Shown piece by piece: positions 46,777-55,006 of a stretch of 64,000 nt of DNA. The DNA comes from Parabacteroides sp. PH5-46 (GTDB lineage: Bacteria > Bacteroidota > Bacteroidia > Bacteroidales > Tannerellaceae). A program made the translations under genes and the position numbers. The DNA lies in the NCBI RefSeq assembly GCF_029892785.1, contig NZ_JARXXA010000002.1:62001-126000 (forward strand), written 5' to 3'. How positions within the stretch are numbered: the stretch's first letter is position 1; each line of letters starts with the position of its first letter. Under the pieces are notes generated by a model. That model did not search any database. It worked only from the letters and a program-made list of their open reading frames with translations, and was not told the origin of the DNA.

Positions 46777-47463
46777 CTATTGCAATCTGAACGTAATAGG
46801 AACGGTATACTTTACGCGAACGGGTTTGCCACGTTGTTTACCGGGTGTCCACTTCGGCATGGTGTTGATTACACGCAGGGCTTCCTTGTCGAGGGTAGGA
46901 CTCACGCCCCGGAGCACTTCGGCATCTACTACAGAGCCGTCGCGATTCACTACAAAGGCGCAAACAACACGTCCCTGGATGCCATTCTCCTGGTCGATCA
47001 CCGGATATTTGATGCTCTTGCCGATAAACTTGAGTAGTTCGCCTTCTCCGCCAGGGAAGATGGGGGCATCTTCTACGATGATGAATACTTTCTCTGTATC
47101 TTCTTCTTCGTCGTCATTTGCCACGGGAGGCGTGTAGGTCTCTGTTTGTCCTGCGTTAGGGTCGTCTTCGGTTCCGCTGATGCCGGGGCCGTCGATGTTT
47201 ACGTCATCCTCTACTACGGTGAGGATTTCTGCTACGGTGGTAGTTGGCGGTGGAGGAGGTGGGGGAGTTGGCTCCTGCATGGTGATGGGTATTTCGTCAA
47301 CCCACTCGATGCCGCCGTCCCTGTCATTCACCAGTAGCTTAACATCTTGGGTTCCCCACTCAAAGCTAACAAAAAGGATAGCCAGCGCCACTACTAATCC
47401 CATCAAAAGACTCAGGGTCTTTTGGTTTTCTAAGTTTGCCTTAGCCGATTTCTTTGTTTCCAT
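46777..47463 (-). CDS. Energy transducer TonB family protein
   Basis: A 228-residue protein with one N-terminal membrane anchor (LSLLMGLVVALAILFVSF). A periplasmic Pro-rich stretch follows (EPTPPPPPPPTTT), then an acidic linker (NDDEEEDTEK) and a TonB C-terminal domain with GIQGRVVCAFVVNRDGSVVDAEVLRG and MPKWTPGKQRGKPVRVKYTVPITF. The start is METKKSAKANLENQ; the open frame runs further upstream without coding character. It couples the proton gradient to outer-membrane transport or acts as one of several TonB paralogs. It is the third gene of a minus-strand group behind two DUF4230 genes, separated by 76 bp. Confidence 0.92.
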   Translation of the reverse strand: METKKSAKANLENQKTLSLLMGLVVALAILFVSFEWGTQDVKLLVNDRDGGIEWVDEIPITMQEPTPPPPPPPTTTVAEILTVVEDDVNIDGPGISGTEDDPNAGQTETYTPPVANDDEEEDTEKVFIIVEDAPIFPGGEGELLKFIGKSIKYPVIDQENGIQGRVVCAFVVNRDGSVVDAEVLRGVSPTLDKEALRVINTMPKWTPGKQRGKPVRVKYTVPITFRLQ

Positions 47464-47539
47464 ACGATTATTCTTAACTAAATTAGTACTGTGAGGGCGG
47501 TTGAGCCACTCGCTTATCATATAGATACAAAAGGGAGGC

Positions 47540-48145
47540 TTATTCCATAAAGGAGGGCGAATTTTTTTGCGCATCCTCTTCCCATCCGCTTGGATAGGGG
47601 TCGTGAATGACGATGTGGTCTTTGAATTTGGAGAAAAGTTGGGCGAGGGAGCGTACGGCATTCTCGCGGGCACGTGCCACATAGTCTTTTTCGTACATCT
47701 GCTGCCTGATCTTTTGCTTGATTTTCTGCTTGATGGCATTCTCTTCGTCTGTGGTGAGGGTGATTTCTGCCGGGTCGGAAGGGATCCAGACGTACCATAC
47801 ATCGAGCACCTGGTAGCCCTCGCGGGTGGACTCGTAGATATCGATGATTTCGCGCGGAAGCTGTACGAAGAGGGTGTCGCCCTGCTCTGCCGTGGGGATA
47901 TGCTCAATGTCGAAGCTAATCCGTACCCTGGCCTTTACCCTGAGCACGGCGCCCTTGATGCCGATGGTGTCTTTGAAAATCTCCTCTGTAGTGATGTCGA
48001 GCGTAGAGAGCTTGACGGCCTGGGTGATGGCTTTTATCCGGGCGGGCAGGGTATTGATCCGGGAGGTGGTAGCCTGCTTGTAGATCAGCCTTCCGATAAA
48101 GATGATCGCGATGATGATGAGCAGTATGAGTATCTTCTTGCGCAT
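47540..48145 (-). CDS. DUF4230 family protein (membrane-anchored)
   Basis: A 201-residue protein with one N-terminal membrane helix (KILILLIIIAIIFIGRLIY) and a periplasmic DUF4230 domain (TTEEIFKDTIGIKGAVLRVKARVRISFDIEHI). A charged C-terminal helix follows (ENAIKQKIKQKIRQQMYEKDYVARA, split). Function is unknown. It follows a second DUF4230 gene by 3 bp, so the two are probably made together and may interact. Confidence 0.85.
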   Translation of the reverse strand: MRKKILILLIIIAIIFIGRLIYKQATTSRINTLPARIKAITQAVKLSTLDITTEEIFKDTIGIKGAVLRVKARVRISFDIEHIPTAEQGDTLFVQLPREIIDIYESTREGYQVLDVWYVWIPSDPAEITLTTDEENAIKQKIKQKIRQQMYEKDYVARARENAVRSLAQLFSKFKDHIVIHDPYPSGWEEDAQKNSPSFME

Positions 48146-48148
48146 GGA

Positions 48149-48766
48149 TTATTCCTCCCTGAATTGGATGTGGGACTGGTATCCCCAGTTAGACAACAAG
48201 GAGCTGAAGTAGCTGCGTGCCTTGTCTTGGGCACTGTTCATGAGCTCCTGCCTGAACCGCCCGTTCTTTTCCATCTCTTCTGAGAGGATGCGGCTGGCTT
48301 CGTCTTTGGCTCTCGCCTTTTCCTGCGGCGTGAGAGAGGAGCGGTAAACGGATACCCGCTCGTGCTCTGTCTTTACCTCGAAATCGCGTCCCCACTCCTT
48401 GATGTGAATGGCGGGGAGGGTGAGGGTACAGGTTTTGTCCTTCTTGTTGAGTATGACGTCCTCCGGCGATAGCTCGTCGAGGTTGATGTATGCCGAGAAA
48501 TACGTACCGAAGGAGTAAATGCCTATCCTTTTCCCTACGCTGGCCTTCTTCTTTACCCAGTCTACCATGTCGACAAAGATGCCGGAGCGCGCGCCGATGT
48601 CGCGGAAGTGGATGTCGGGGTCATCGATGATGAAGGTCTTCTCAACGCGCACCTCGGCCAGGGAGAGCTCGTGTATATCCTTCAGCTCGGTGTAGAGCGA
48701 CGGCTCCTCCTTGCCGCACGACAGCAAGGTAGCTAAAGCAAGTACTATGAAGATGATCTGTTTCAT
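48149..48766 (-). CDS. DUF4230 family lipoprotein
   Basis: A 205-residue lipoprotein; the start is MKQIIFIVLALATLLSCGKE with a lipobox Cys, although the frame is open further upstream. The DUF4230 core reads LAEVRVEKTFIIDDP, GKRIGIYSFGTYFSAYINLDEL and YRSSLTPQEKARAKDEA. It pairs with the anchored DUF4230 protein 3 bp downstream; both share the order beta domain then charged helix, so they look like diverged copies. A TATATTTG element (48781-48774 on the minus strand) lies so close to the ATG that the mRNA could be nearly leaderless. Confidence 0.85.
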   Translation of the reverse strand: MKQIIFIVLALATLLSCGKEEPSLYTELKDIHELSLAEVRVEKTFIIDDPDIHFRDIGARSGIFVDMVDWVKKKASVGKRIGIYSFGTYFSAYINLDELSPEDVILNKKDKTCTLTLPAIHIKEWGRDFEVKTEHERVSVYRSSLTPQEKARAKDEASRILSEEMEKNGRFRQELMNSAQDKARSYFSSLLSNWGYQSHIQFREE

Positions 48767-48834
48767 GCCAAAGCAAATATAAGGAATAATCAGGAACTTG
48801 TATTTCCAATGGAATGTTTTATATTTACGGTCAA

Positions 48835-49182
48835 ATGACAAAGGCAGCAAACAAATATTGCCTGTATGCAGGTCTATCGCTGCTGGCGGCGGCTATTCTT
48901 CTCCGCTGGTTGGTGGCAGGTTTTCCTCTGTTTGCCTTCTGGACGCTGATGGGCGTGGCCATCTTGCTGAAGAGCATCTTCCTGGTGAATGTGTTTCGTG
49001 AGAAAGGCTTCAGGCCGGCCTTGTGGCTCTACCTGATTCTGGCGGGCGTGTGCCTGATCTTGCTGTCGATGCTGTTCAAATATGTGTTTGTCCTGCCCTT
49101 GCTGCGGAATATCCTGTTCTTTGGGGCGATCCTCCTGAAGATCTCCGGGCTTGCACTCTTGTTAATCCAACGAAAGATATAA
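48835..49182 (+). CDS. Small four-helix membrane protein
   Basis: A 115-residue protein starting at MTKAANKYCLYAGL; an ATG seven codons earlier is less likely because it overlaps the putative promoter (CTTG-N19-TATATTTA, 48797-48827). Four hydrophobic segments fill nearly the whole length (about residues 10-28, 33-50, 62-84, 88-110) with the basic loop FREKGFRPA between the second and third. I do not recognise the family and see no catalytic residues. It lies 31 bp before the next exported-protein gene. Confidence 0.7.
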   Translation: MTKAANKYCLYAGLSLLAAAILLRWLVAGFPLFAFWTLMGVAILLKSIFLVNVFREKGFRPALWLYLILAGVCLILLSMLFKYVFVLPLLRNILFFGAILLKISGLALLLIQRKI

Positions 49183-49213
49183 AACAATCCGAATGACTAA
49201 GATTCTGTATCCA

Positions 49214-50677
49214 ATGAAATATGTGTTGACTTTCTTACTGCTGCTGGGTGCTTCTTGTACGCTATTCTCCCAGGAGTATTCCCTGTCGTCTCTGCAAGGC
49301 CTGCGGAATGCGGAGGGAGAAATCTCGCTGGAGTGTAGCGGATATGACATACTGATCAGCCGGATAAAGGGAACGATCAGTAATACCAAGACGATGGAGC
49401 ATATCCGGAAAGATTATTCCTTGCGGAATATTCAGGCAGAGTATACAGACAGTAGCTTCATCCCACTGCATCATAAGATCATAGAGTCCGTTCATGTAAA
49501 TCCCGGGCGGGAGAGCCTGAACCTCAATCAGGTGGCGGTATTGCTTCAGCAGAAGGAGAAGGAGGTAACGATCCTTTACTTCGAGACGATGAATCAGCGC
49601 GACATTGTATTGGAAAGGGAGATTGTAAAAGCCTGGCTGAGCAACGGCTTGGCTCCTTATATCTCTGACAGCTGGAAAACGACTGTCATCCCCTTTGTAG
49701 GGAAAGAGATAGACCTGGTGTATGCCTTCGACTGGTCGGCGCCGCACTTTATTTCGGGAGGGGGCAGCCAGATGAAGTGGTCGGAGTTCCCTTCTATGAT
49801 GGCGGCCGAGCTGGACATCAATAAAAGGATCGATTTTGATATGAGCGGCAACGTAGAGGTGCTGCACGAGGGAGATATACAAGTGCTGTTCGACAGTATA
49901 CCTACGCTGGCCTACCGGGTGGTGTACAAAAGCTATCACACCGACGCTTATTCGGACGTATTAACTACCTATTATATTGCCGAGGAGGTGAGGGGGAAGT
50001 ATATCAGTTGCATCCTTACTCACTACGGGCGGAATGTGAACGACTACCAGCTGTCTTATCTGTTGCAGAAGGTGATGACGCTATCCGAAATGCCCCCTCA
50101 GATACAGCTTGAAGAAAGCGAGTACGTATACGAGAGCGAGTACGAGAAGGACAAGTCGAAGATGAATATGATAGAGCTTCAGGTGGGTACCTGGTTGCCG
50201 GTCGGGAAGTTGAGCCGGGTGTTTACCGCTGCTCCCTCTATCGGAGCCTACGTGGGCTATCCGTTTAGCAATACCTTCAAGATAGATATGGGCGTGCAGC
50301 TGGCCTTCCCCGTGAACAGATCCCACTTCACTTACTACGATCATAACACCCCTCTGGATGCCAAGGCAAATGTAGTGGTGGGACTGAACCTGCGCGGACA
50401 TTACCAGCAGCAGGTCGGTGCAGACACCTTCTTTACCTTATACGCCGGCCTGGGGATAAACGGCATCACTACCAATCTGGAGCGGGTGGACTATTCGGAG
50501 GACACGACAGAGTTCTATTCCTGCGAAACGGTAGATGTATTCGGCGGAGCTAGTATCCGCTACCGATTGATCGGCCTATTTGCGGAGTATCACTATGTGC
50601 CGTACTCAATCAGCGGGAAGGTAAAGGATGCCTTTGGCAACAGCGCGTTCAACTTGGGGCTGATGTTCTCCTTCTAA
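49214..50677 (+). CDS. Exported protein with C-terminal beta-barrel
   Basis: A 487-residue protein; the start MKYVLTFLLLLGASC gives a good signal peptide, seven codons after an upstream ATG at 49193. Residues about 25-310 are a mixed region with repeated short strands (NQRDIVLEREIVKAW). Residues about 320-487 are barrel-like (IELQVGTWLPVGKLS, IGAYVGYPFSNTFKIDMGVQLAFP) and end in phenylalanine (NLGLMFSF), as for outer-membrane insertion. No known family was recognised. The 3' end is 6 bp from the convergent DedA-like gene. Confidence 0.72.
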   Translation: MKYVLTFLLLLGASCTLFSQEYSLSSLQGLRNAEGEISLECSGYDILISRIKGTISNTKTMEHIRKDYSLRNIQAEYTDSSFIPLHHKIIESVHVNPGRESLNLNQVAVLLQQKEKEVTILYFETMNQRDIVLEREIVKAWLSNGLAPYISDSWKTTVIPFVGKEIDLVYAFDWSAPHFISGGGSQMKWSEFPSMMAAELDINKRIDFDMSGNVEVLHEGDIQVLFDSIPTLAYRVVYKSYHTDAYSDVLTTYYIAEEVRGKYISCILTHYGRNVNDYQLSYLLQKVMTLSEMPPQIQLEESEYVYESEYEKDKSKMNMIELQVGTWLPVGKLSRVFTAAPSIGAYVGYPFSNTFKIDMGVQLAFPVNRSHFTYYDHNTPLDAKANVVVGLNLRGHYQQQVGADTFFTLYAGLGINGITTNLERVDYSEDTTEFYSCETVDVFGGASIRYRLIGLFAEYHYVPYSISGKVKDAFGNSAFNLGLMFSF

Positions 50678-50683
50678 GGCTTG

Positions 50684-51154
50684 TCAACGGGTGATCCACT
50701 CTATAAATTGCTGGCCGAAGCGAACATAGAGGAGTGTCCAGCCCAGAAAACGGGCAAAACAACCAAGAAGCAAGAGCAGGATGGTGAGTCTGGGCTTTAC
50801 TTTATAGAAACCCAAGCCTACGAGCCCCACTATCCCTACGACGGGAATCCAGGTGAAGAGTGCAATCCATACGCCATACTTGTCGACTACCTTCTTTTGT
50901 TCGATCAGCTTCTCTCGCTTGATGTTGAACCATCGTTCGAGCCATTCCCACTTGCCAAGCCAGCCCAAAGAATAGGTGGTAATCAGTCCGATCCAGTTAC
51001 CCGAGGTAGCAGCCAGCAAGCAGAGCCAGGGATTGCTATCGCCCAGGGTGAAAACTCCTACTAACAGAATGTCGGAACTGATGGGCAACACCGTGCCCGC
51101 CAAGAACGTACCGATGAATAGACCCCAATATCCCAGTTGAATCAGCCAATCCAT
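50684..51154 (-). CDS. DedA/YqaA-type membrane protein (VTT domain)
   Basis: A 156-residue inner-membrane protein of the small YqaA branch of the DedA (SNARE-associated / VTT) superfamily. Re-entrant loop residues (LAGTVLPISSDILLVG) and GNWIGLITTYSLGWLGKW are recognisable; the second loop is FTWIPVVGIVGLVGLG. Relatives act in membrane homeostasis and lipid flipping. Last gene of the group M28-sufE-DUF3352-DedA on the minus strand, starting 2 bp after its neighbour. Confidence 0.85.
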   Translation of the reverse strand: MDWLIQLGYWGLFIGTFLAGTVLPISSDILLVGVFTLGDSNPWLCLLAATSGNWIGLITTYSLGWLGKWEWLERWFNIKREKLIEQKKVVDKYGVWIALFTWIPVVGIVGLVGLGFYKVKPRLTILLLLLGCFARFLGWTLLYVRFGQQFIEWITR

Positions 51155-51156
51155 GC

Positions 51157-53166
51157 TCAGAACTTCTCTTTCCTTTCGAATGAGCCCTCTTCCGTGTAGT
51201 ATTTCCAGGTGCCTTTGGGGCGGTTGTTTACAAACTTGCCTCTTACGCGTAGTTTACCGTTTTCGTAGTATTCGCGATAGCGTCCGTGGCGCTTGCCATC
51301 CTTGACTTCGGACTCACTCTGGAGCTGGCCATCTGCATAGAACTCGCGGAGGACGTTCCCCTGGAATTTCTCTACGTAAAAGCGCTTGAGTTCGCTCATA
51401 ATCTCCTTCTCGGTTTGAGCGTCTTCGTTCATTTCACTGTCTTCACGGTCTATTTCATCCGAGTCGATGGTGACGGAGGTTTGCTGCGGCTCATAAGGCT
51501 TGAAAGTCATGAGGTGGTGCAGGTGCGCGGACTGTCCTTCCCCACTGATTTGCATGGCCCAATAGGGGAAGGAGTAAAGCAACTCCTTGTTTGCCTGCAA
51601 ATCAGACCAGGTGGCGTTGTTCAGCATGCCTCTCAACTGAGGGTAGAACTTGTGCATATCGGCATAGAGACAGAATGTGGAGGAATTACTGAGGCCGACC
51701 TGCTTAAAGCCCGGATCATTCTTCAAAAGATTCTTCTGCTCATAGTCTTCGATAAAAGACAAGAGCGAGGCAGCCTTGTTGCTGAAAATAACGTAGTCGT
51801 CGATGAACGTATAGTAAGGCTTCTCGAAGGAATCGAAGATTCCCCCGAAGAAAAGACGGAAGAAACCCTTCATCTCCACGTAGTTTACCTCGAAGCCCTT
51901 GTACTCTACCGTCTTCACCTTGATGGGCGTGCGGCTTTTTATCTTCTTCTCGATGAAATCCATGTTGCGGCGGGCATCATCAATGTCTTTGGTACCGATG
52001 GCGAGGATTAATTCCGGCTCGCTACCCAGCAAACCGGGCTCCAGCTGCGTGATGGCGAACTCGCCCGACATCCAGCTGAGGAAATGCTCGTCTAGCGATA
52101 TGCCGGACAGCTTCTCTATCCTTTTTTTGGAGTCGGTATACGAGGTGTACAGTGCCTGATTGTCGGTAGAGAGGATACGCTCGAGCTCGCGAACGAAGGT
52201 GCTCAGGTCATTCAGCCCGATGTGGGTGAAGAGAGCCGTGCGGGCGGAGAGTATCTCCTGTGCTTTCATCCTTTGCTTGCCGGAGTTGAGCATGGCGGCA
52301 ACGTAGGGGTCGGCATTCTCCTTGAGGAGCGTGTATCCCTTGGTTTCCATCTTGTCTTTAGCTGTCTGGAAATAGAGGCCGGCAAAATCCATGGCGTTGG
52401 CAAACTGCTCGATGTATTCGTTCTTGCCTCCCAGGTAAATGGATAGGAAGGAGGGCAGGTTGGCGTAGTTGATAAAGATCCTGTACAGCCCCTTGTTGGC
52501 TACCAACCGGTCTGCTTCTATGAAGGCAGGGTTCAGCCCGATCTTGGGCGTCTCTTTTGCATCGATAGACGCTTCCACCAGCTTGGACGTATAAGAGGCG
52601 ATGAAATGGTTATCCACGAATGCACCGTACAGGATCTCCCGCGTTTGGGGATCTCGCATCTCGAGGATGTTGATGCCGTTGTAAGTGCGGTTGGTAACGG
52701 TGAAGTCGGTCATTTTTAAGACCAGCTCGATCTGATTCTTCAAGAGGGCGAGCTTCGAGGTCTTCTGCATGTCCAACGCCAGGAGGAAATCCCAGTCCGC
52801 GCCCCTGGTTTTGTGGATAGAGATCAGCATGTCCCGCTTGCCCACGAGAGACAGCATCGTTTTATTGCTGCGGATCACGGAATCCATCATCTCTACGTGG
52901 CGGGTGATCTCCTCGAACGACTTGGCCTTGGTGAGCGCCTTGAAGGGCTCACTGTTGCTGAGGGTTTTCCAGTCGTCTACCGGGCTTGCCGACTGTATGA
53001 TAAAAGCAGCGTCCTCGGGGATGAGGTAAATCTGCTGGATGTTCCGATCGGGCGAGAGAAAAATGTGTCCGACAGAGTAGAGTAGATACAAGGCGAGGAC
53101 GATTCCTGCTGTGATGAGTATCTTCCCGGTGATGTTTTTCTTTTTGGTGGTTAGTTCTTCTTCCAT
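51157..53166 (-). CDS. DUF3352-like anchored protein with C-terminal MORN-type repeats
   Basis: A 669-residue protein with one membrane anchor at residues about 15-35 and a large periplasmic region similar to DUF3352 (IPEDAAFIIQSASPVDDWKTL, LLALDMQKTSKLA). The last 60 residues contain YwqK-like repeats (FYADGQLQSESEVKDGKRHGRYREYYENGK split by turns), a MORN variant also found in antitoxin-like proteins. Function is unknown. It lies 6 bp after sufE and 2 bp before the DedA-like gene, inside one operon. Confidence 0.75.
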   Translation of the reverse strand: MEEELTTKKKNITGKILITAGIVLALYLLYSVGHIFLSPDRNIQQIYLIPEDAAFIIQSASPVDDWKTLSNSEPFKALTKAKSFEEITRHVEMMDSVIRSNKTMLSLVGKRDMLISIHKTRGADWDFLLALDMQKTSKLALLKNQIELVLKMTDFTVTNRTYNGINILEMRDPQTREILYGAFVDNHFIASYTSKLVEASIDAKETPKIGLNPAFIEADRLVANKGLYRIFINYANLPSFLSIYLGGKNEYIEQFANAMDFAGLYFQTAKDKMETKGYTLLKENADPYVAAMLNSGKQRMKAQEILSARTALFTHIGLNDLSTFVRELERILSTDNQALYTSYTDSKKRIEKLSGISLDEHFLSWMSGEFAITQLEPGLLGSEPELILAIGTKDIDDARRNMDFIEKKIKSRTPIKVKTVEYKGFEVNYVEMKGFFRLFFGGIFDSFEKPYYTFIDDYVIFSNKAASLLSFIEDYEQKNLLKNDPGFKQVGLSNSSTFCLYADMHKFYPQLRGMLNNATWSDLQANKELLYSFPYWAMQISGEGQSAHLHHLMTFKPYEPQQTSVTIDSDEIDREDSEMNEDAQTEKEIMSELKRFYVEKFQGNVLREFYADGQLQSESEVKDGKRHGRYREYYENGKLRVRGKFVNNRPKGTWKYYTEEGSFERKEKF

Positions 53167-53172
53167 ACGTTT

Positions 53173-53601
53173 CTATTTGGACATTGCCTTGAAGGCAAGA
53201 GCGTACATGCGCATCTGCTTCACCATGGCCAACAGCCCGTTCGAGCGGGTGGGCGAGAGGTGCTCCCTTAAGCCTATCTTTTCAATGAAGTAGAGGTCGG
53301 CATCCAGTATCTCCTCCGGCGTGTGAGCGGATAATACGCGGATCAGCAGAGATACGATGCCCTTAACGATCAAGGCGTCGCTTTCCGCCTGGAAGTACAC
53401 CAGCCCGTCTGTGTAGTCGGCTTGCAGCCACACCCGGCTTTGGCAGCCTTCAATCAGGTTGCTCTCGGTTTTGTACTTGTCGTCGAGGTCGGGCAGCATG
53501 TTTCCCAGATCTATCAGGAGGGCGTACTTGTCCATCCAGTCCTCGAAGGTAGAAAACTCCTCTATTATCTCGTCTTGCAGTTGCTTGATTGTTTGTGTCA
53601 T
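53173..53601 (-). CDS. sufE: SufE sulfur-acceptor protein
   Basis: A 142-residue SufE-family protein, normal length. The active-site Cys lies in LIEGCQSRVWLQ, followed by FQAESDALIVKGIVSLL and the C-terminal LSPTRSNGLLAMVKQM, both family landmarks. It takes sulfur from the SufS cysteine desulfurase and hands it to the Fe-S assembly scaffold. No suf scaffold genes are in the window; it is separated by 4 bp from the M28 gene upstream. Confidence 0.94.
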   Translation of the reverse strand: MTQTIKQLQDEIIEEFSTFEDWMDKYALLIDLGNMLPDLDDKYKTESNLIEGCQSRVWLQADYTDGLVYFQAESDALIVKGIVSLLIRVLSAHTPEEILDADLYFIEKIGLREHLSPTRSNGLLAMVKQMRMYALAFKAMSK

Positions 53602-53605
53602 GATG

Positions 53606-54598
53606 TTACTTTGAATAGATTACTTCCAGCACCGTTTGGCCAACGGCTTGTAGTGTCTCGCGGTTGATATTCTCCATTGTATCGTTATGCGTATGCCAAT
53701 AAGAGCCGAAACCATGCGTGTTGTCGAGGTTGGTATGGATGATGTCGATGCAAGGAATGTTTCGTCCGGCAATCACAGGACCGTGATCATCGGTAATATA
53801 GCTTCCGTTGGCATTGATGAAGAACTTGCCGTAGCCCAGATCGCGTGCGGTGCTCCAAACTTTCTCTACGATATGGGGAGCATATTGCATGGAGAAGCCT
53901 TCTTTGTAGAAACTGGCTCCCTTGGCGCCTACCATGTCCAGGAGGATGCCGTATTCTGCCTTATAGTTGGGAACGTGCGGCTTTTTTGCCCAGAATTGAG
54001 AGCCCAAACACCATGAGTTCTGCACGTATTGGTGCTCTTTATCGAAGGTGGGGACGCCATAGTCCTCAGCATCGAAGAAAATAATGTCGATACCTTTGTC
54101 CGGGGCGTTTTCTCCCAACAGGCGAGCAATCTCGAGCAGGACGCCCACTCCGCTGGCTCCGTCGTCAGCTCCGTCGATAGGCATACGCTGCCTGGCAGGG
54201 TCGGGATCATAGTCGGCGTACGGACGGCTATCCCAATGGGCGAAAAGAAGAATGCGCTTACTGCTCTCCGGCTTATAAGATCCGATGATGTTACGGGCCT
54301 GCAGGCGCTCGCCGTTGTAAGCCGTCAGCGTCATTTCCTGTACGTAGAGCTCGGCGCCCATTCGCTTCAGCTCGGCAGCCAGATAGTCGCCACACGCCTG
54401 GTGAGGTTTCGAGTTGGGAACTCTCGGGCCAAACGCCACCTGAGCGGCAACGTACGCGTACGCACTGTCGGCATTAAAATGAGGTGTAGTACTGCTTGCA
54501 TTCACTGCTGCTTTGCTTTCCGTCTCTACCGCCCCCTTGTTTCCGCAGGAAAAAAGGATCAGCGACAAGATCGTCAGGGTAATCTTAAACATCTCCAT
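53606..54598 (-). CDS. M28-family lipoprotein, glutaminyl-peptide cyclotransferase-like
   Basis: A 330-residue lipoprotein (lipobox LILFSC; Met3 is an equally good start). The M28 zinc site is visible: LLFAHWDSRPYAD (second-shell Asp), DGADDGASGVG (Asp), FFDAEDYG (Glu) and TDDHGPV (late His). The general order and the WDSRP string resemble animal-type glutaminyl cyclases of Bacteroidales, which form N-terminal pyroglutamate on exported proteins after signal peptidase II or I cleavage at Gln. Simple aminopeptidase activity cannot be excluded. It is first in its operon with a consensus -7 element upstream. Confidence 0.88.
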   Translation of the reverse strand: MEMFKITLTILSLILFSCGNKGAVETESKAAVNASSTTPHFNADSAYAYVAAQVAFGPRVPNSKPHQACGDYLAAELKRMGAELYVQEMTLTAYNGERLQARNIIGSYKPESSKRILLFAHWDSRPYADYDPDPARQRMPIDGADDGASGVGVLLEIARLLGENAPDKGIDIIFFDAEDYGVPTFDKEHQYVQNSWCLGSQFWAKKPHVPNYKAEYGILLDMVGAKGASFYKEGFSMQYAPHIVEKVWSTARDLGYGKFFINANGSYITDDHGPVIAGRNIPCIDIIHTNLDNTHGFGSYWHTHNDTMENINRETLQAVGQTVLEVIYSK

Positions 54599-54624
54599 AC
54601 ATTGTATATAGGTAAGAACCCCAC

Positions 54625-54632
54625 AAAGATAA
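54625..54632 (-). promoter_or_regulatory. -7 element of the M28-sufE operon
   Basis: TATCTTTG on the minus strand (54632-54625) fits TAnnTTTG, 27-34 bp before the start codon. No clear TTTG was found at the -33 position. Confidence 0.45.
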
Positions 54633-54787
54633 TGGAAAATAATAAAAGAGGCATGGTGAACGATGAATGATAAATGTGGGATGAGGAATTTTCCCTTTGT
54701 TACGGCCTATGCGTCTTACAACCTTTAAGCCGGCAAGGTGAATTTATGTGTAATTGAAAGTTTTTTCATGCTTTTTCTATCAAATGT

Positions 54788-54818
54788 TTTGGTGATTTGG
54801 AATATTGTTCTACATTTG
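54788..54818 (+). promoter_or_regulatory. Promoter of the ilv operon
   Basis: TTTG (54788-54791), a 19-base spacer and TACATTTG (54811-54818) match the Bacteroidetes consensus. Transcription would begin about 54825, upstream of the leader peptide. The 408-bp spacer 54599-55006 holds this promoter, the M28 promoter, the leader and the attenuator. Confidence 0.75.
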
Positions 54819-54848
54819 CAGCCAAATAATAGAGAACAAGACGTATTT

Positions 54849-54908
54849 ATGACAAACAACAACTTACATATCATCATTTCTGTGGTCCTTCTAGTCATTG
54901 GCTGGTAA
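54849..54908 (+). CDS. ilv operon leader peptide
   Basis: A 19-codon frame encodes MTNNNLHIIISVVLLVIGW: nine of the eleven residues 8-18 are Ile, Val or Leu, the three end products of the pathway. Such a peptide upstream of an ilv operon serves as a ribosome-stalling sensor of charged branched-chain tRNAs. The RNA just after its stop (GGAGAA, 54911-54916) can pair with the left arm of the downstream terminator. It lies about 100 bp before ilvD. Confidence 0.85.
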   Translation: MTNNNLHIIISVVLLVIGW

Positions 54909-54910
54909 GC

Positions 54911-54990
54911 GGAGAAGGTGTGTAAGAAGTTAATAGGTCGAAATGATATTTCTGAAGCCCCTTTCTCCCGCGAGAAGGGGGCTTTTCTAT
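54911..54990 (+). promoter_or_regulatory. ilv attenuator (terminator and antiterminator)
   Basis: The terminator stem is 54955-54967 with 54972-54984 (13 bp, one G-U), loop CCGC, followed by a U-rich tail (TTTTCTATTT). The left arm contains TTCTCC (54963-54968), complementary to GGAGAA (54911-54916) three bases after the leader stop. A ribosome finishing the leader covers GGAGAA and lets the terminator form; a ribosome stalled at Ile/Val/Leu codons leaves it free to break the terminator. The antiterminator is short in sequence terms, so other pairings may help. Confidence 0.75.
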
Positions 54991-55006
54991 TTACAACACG
55001 GAATAT

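Noticed and set aside
47464-47907. N-terminal extension of the TonB gene
   Set aside because: Ser/Pro/Lys-rich antisense-like translation overlapping the DUF4230 gene; the Met at 47463 gives the normal TonB anchor.
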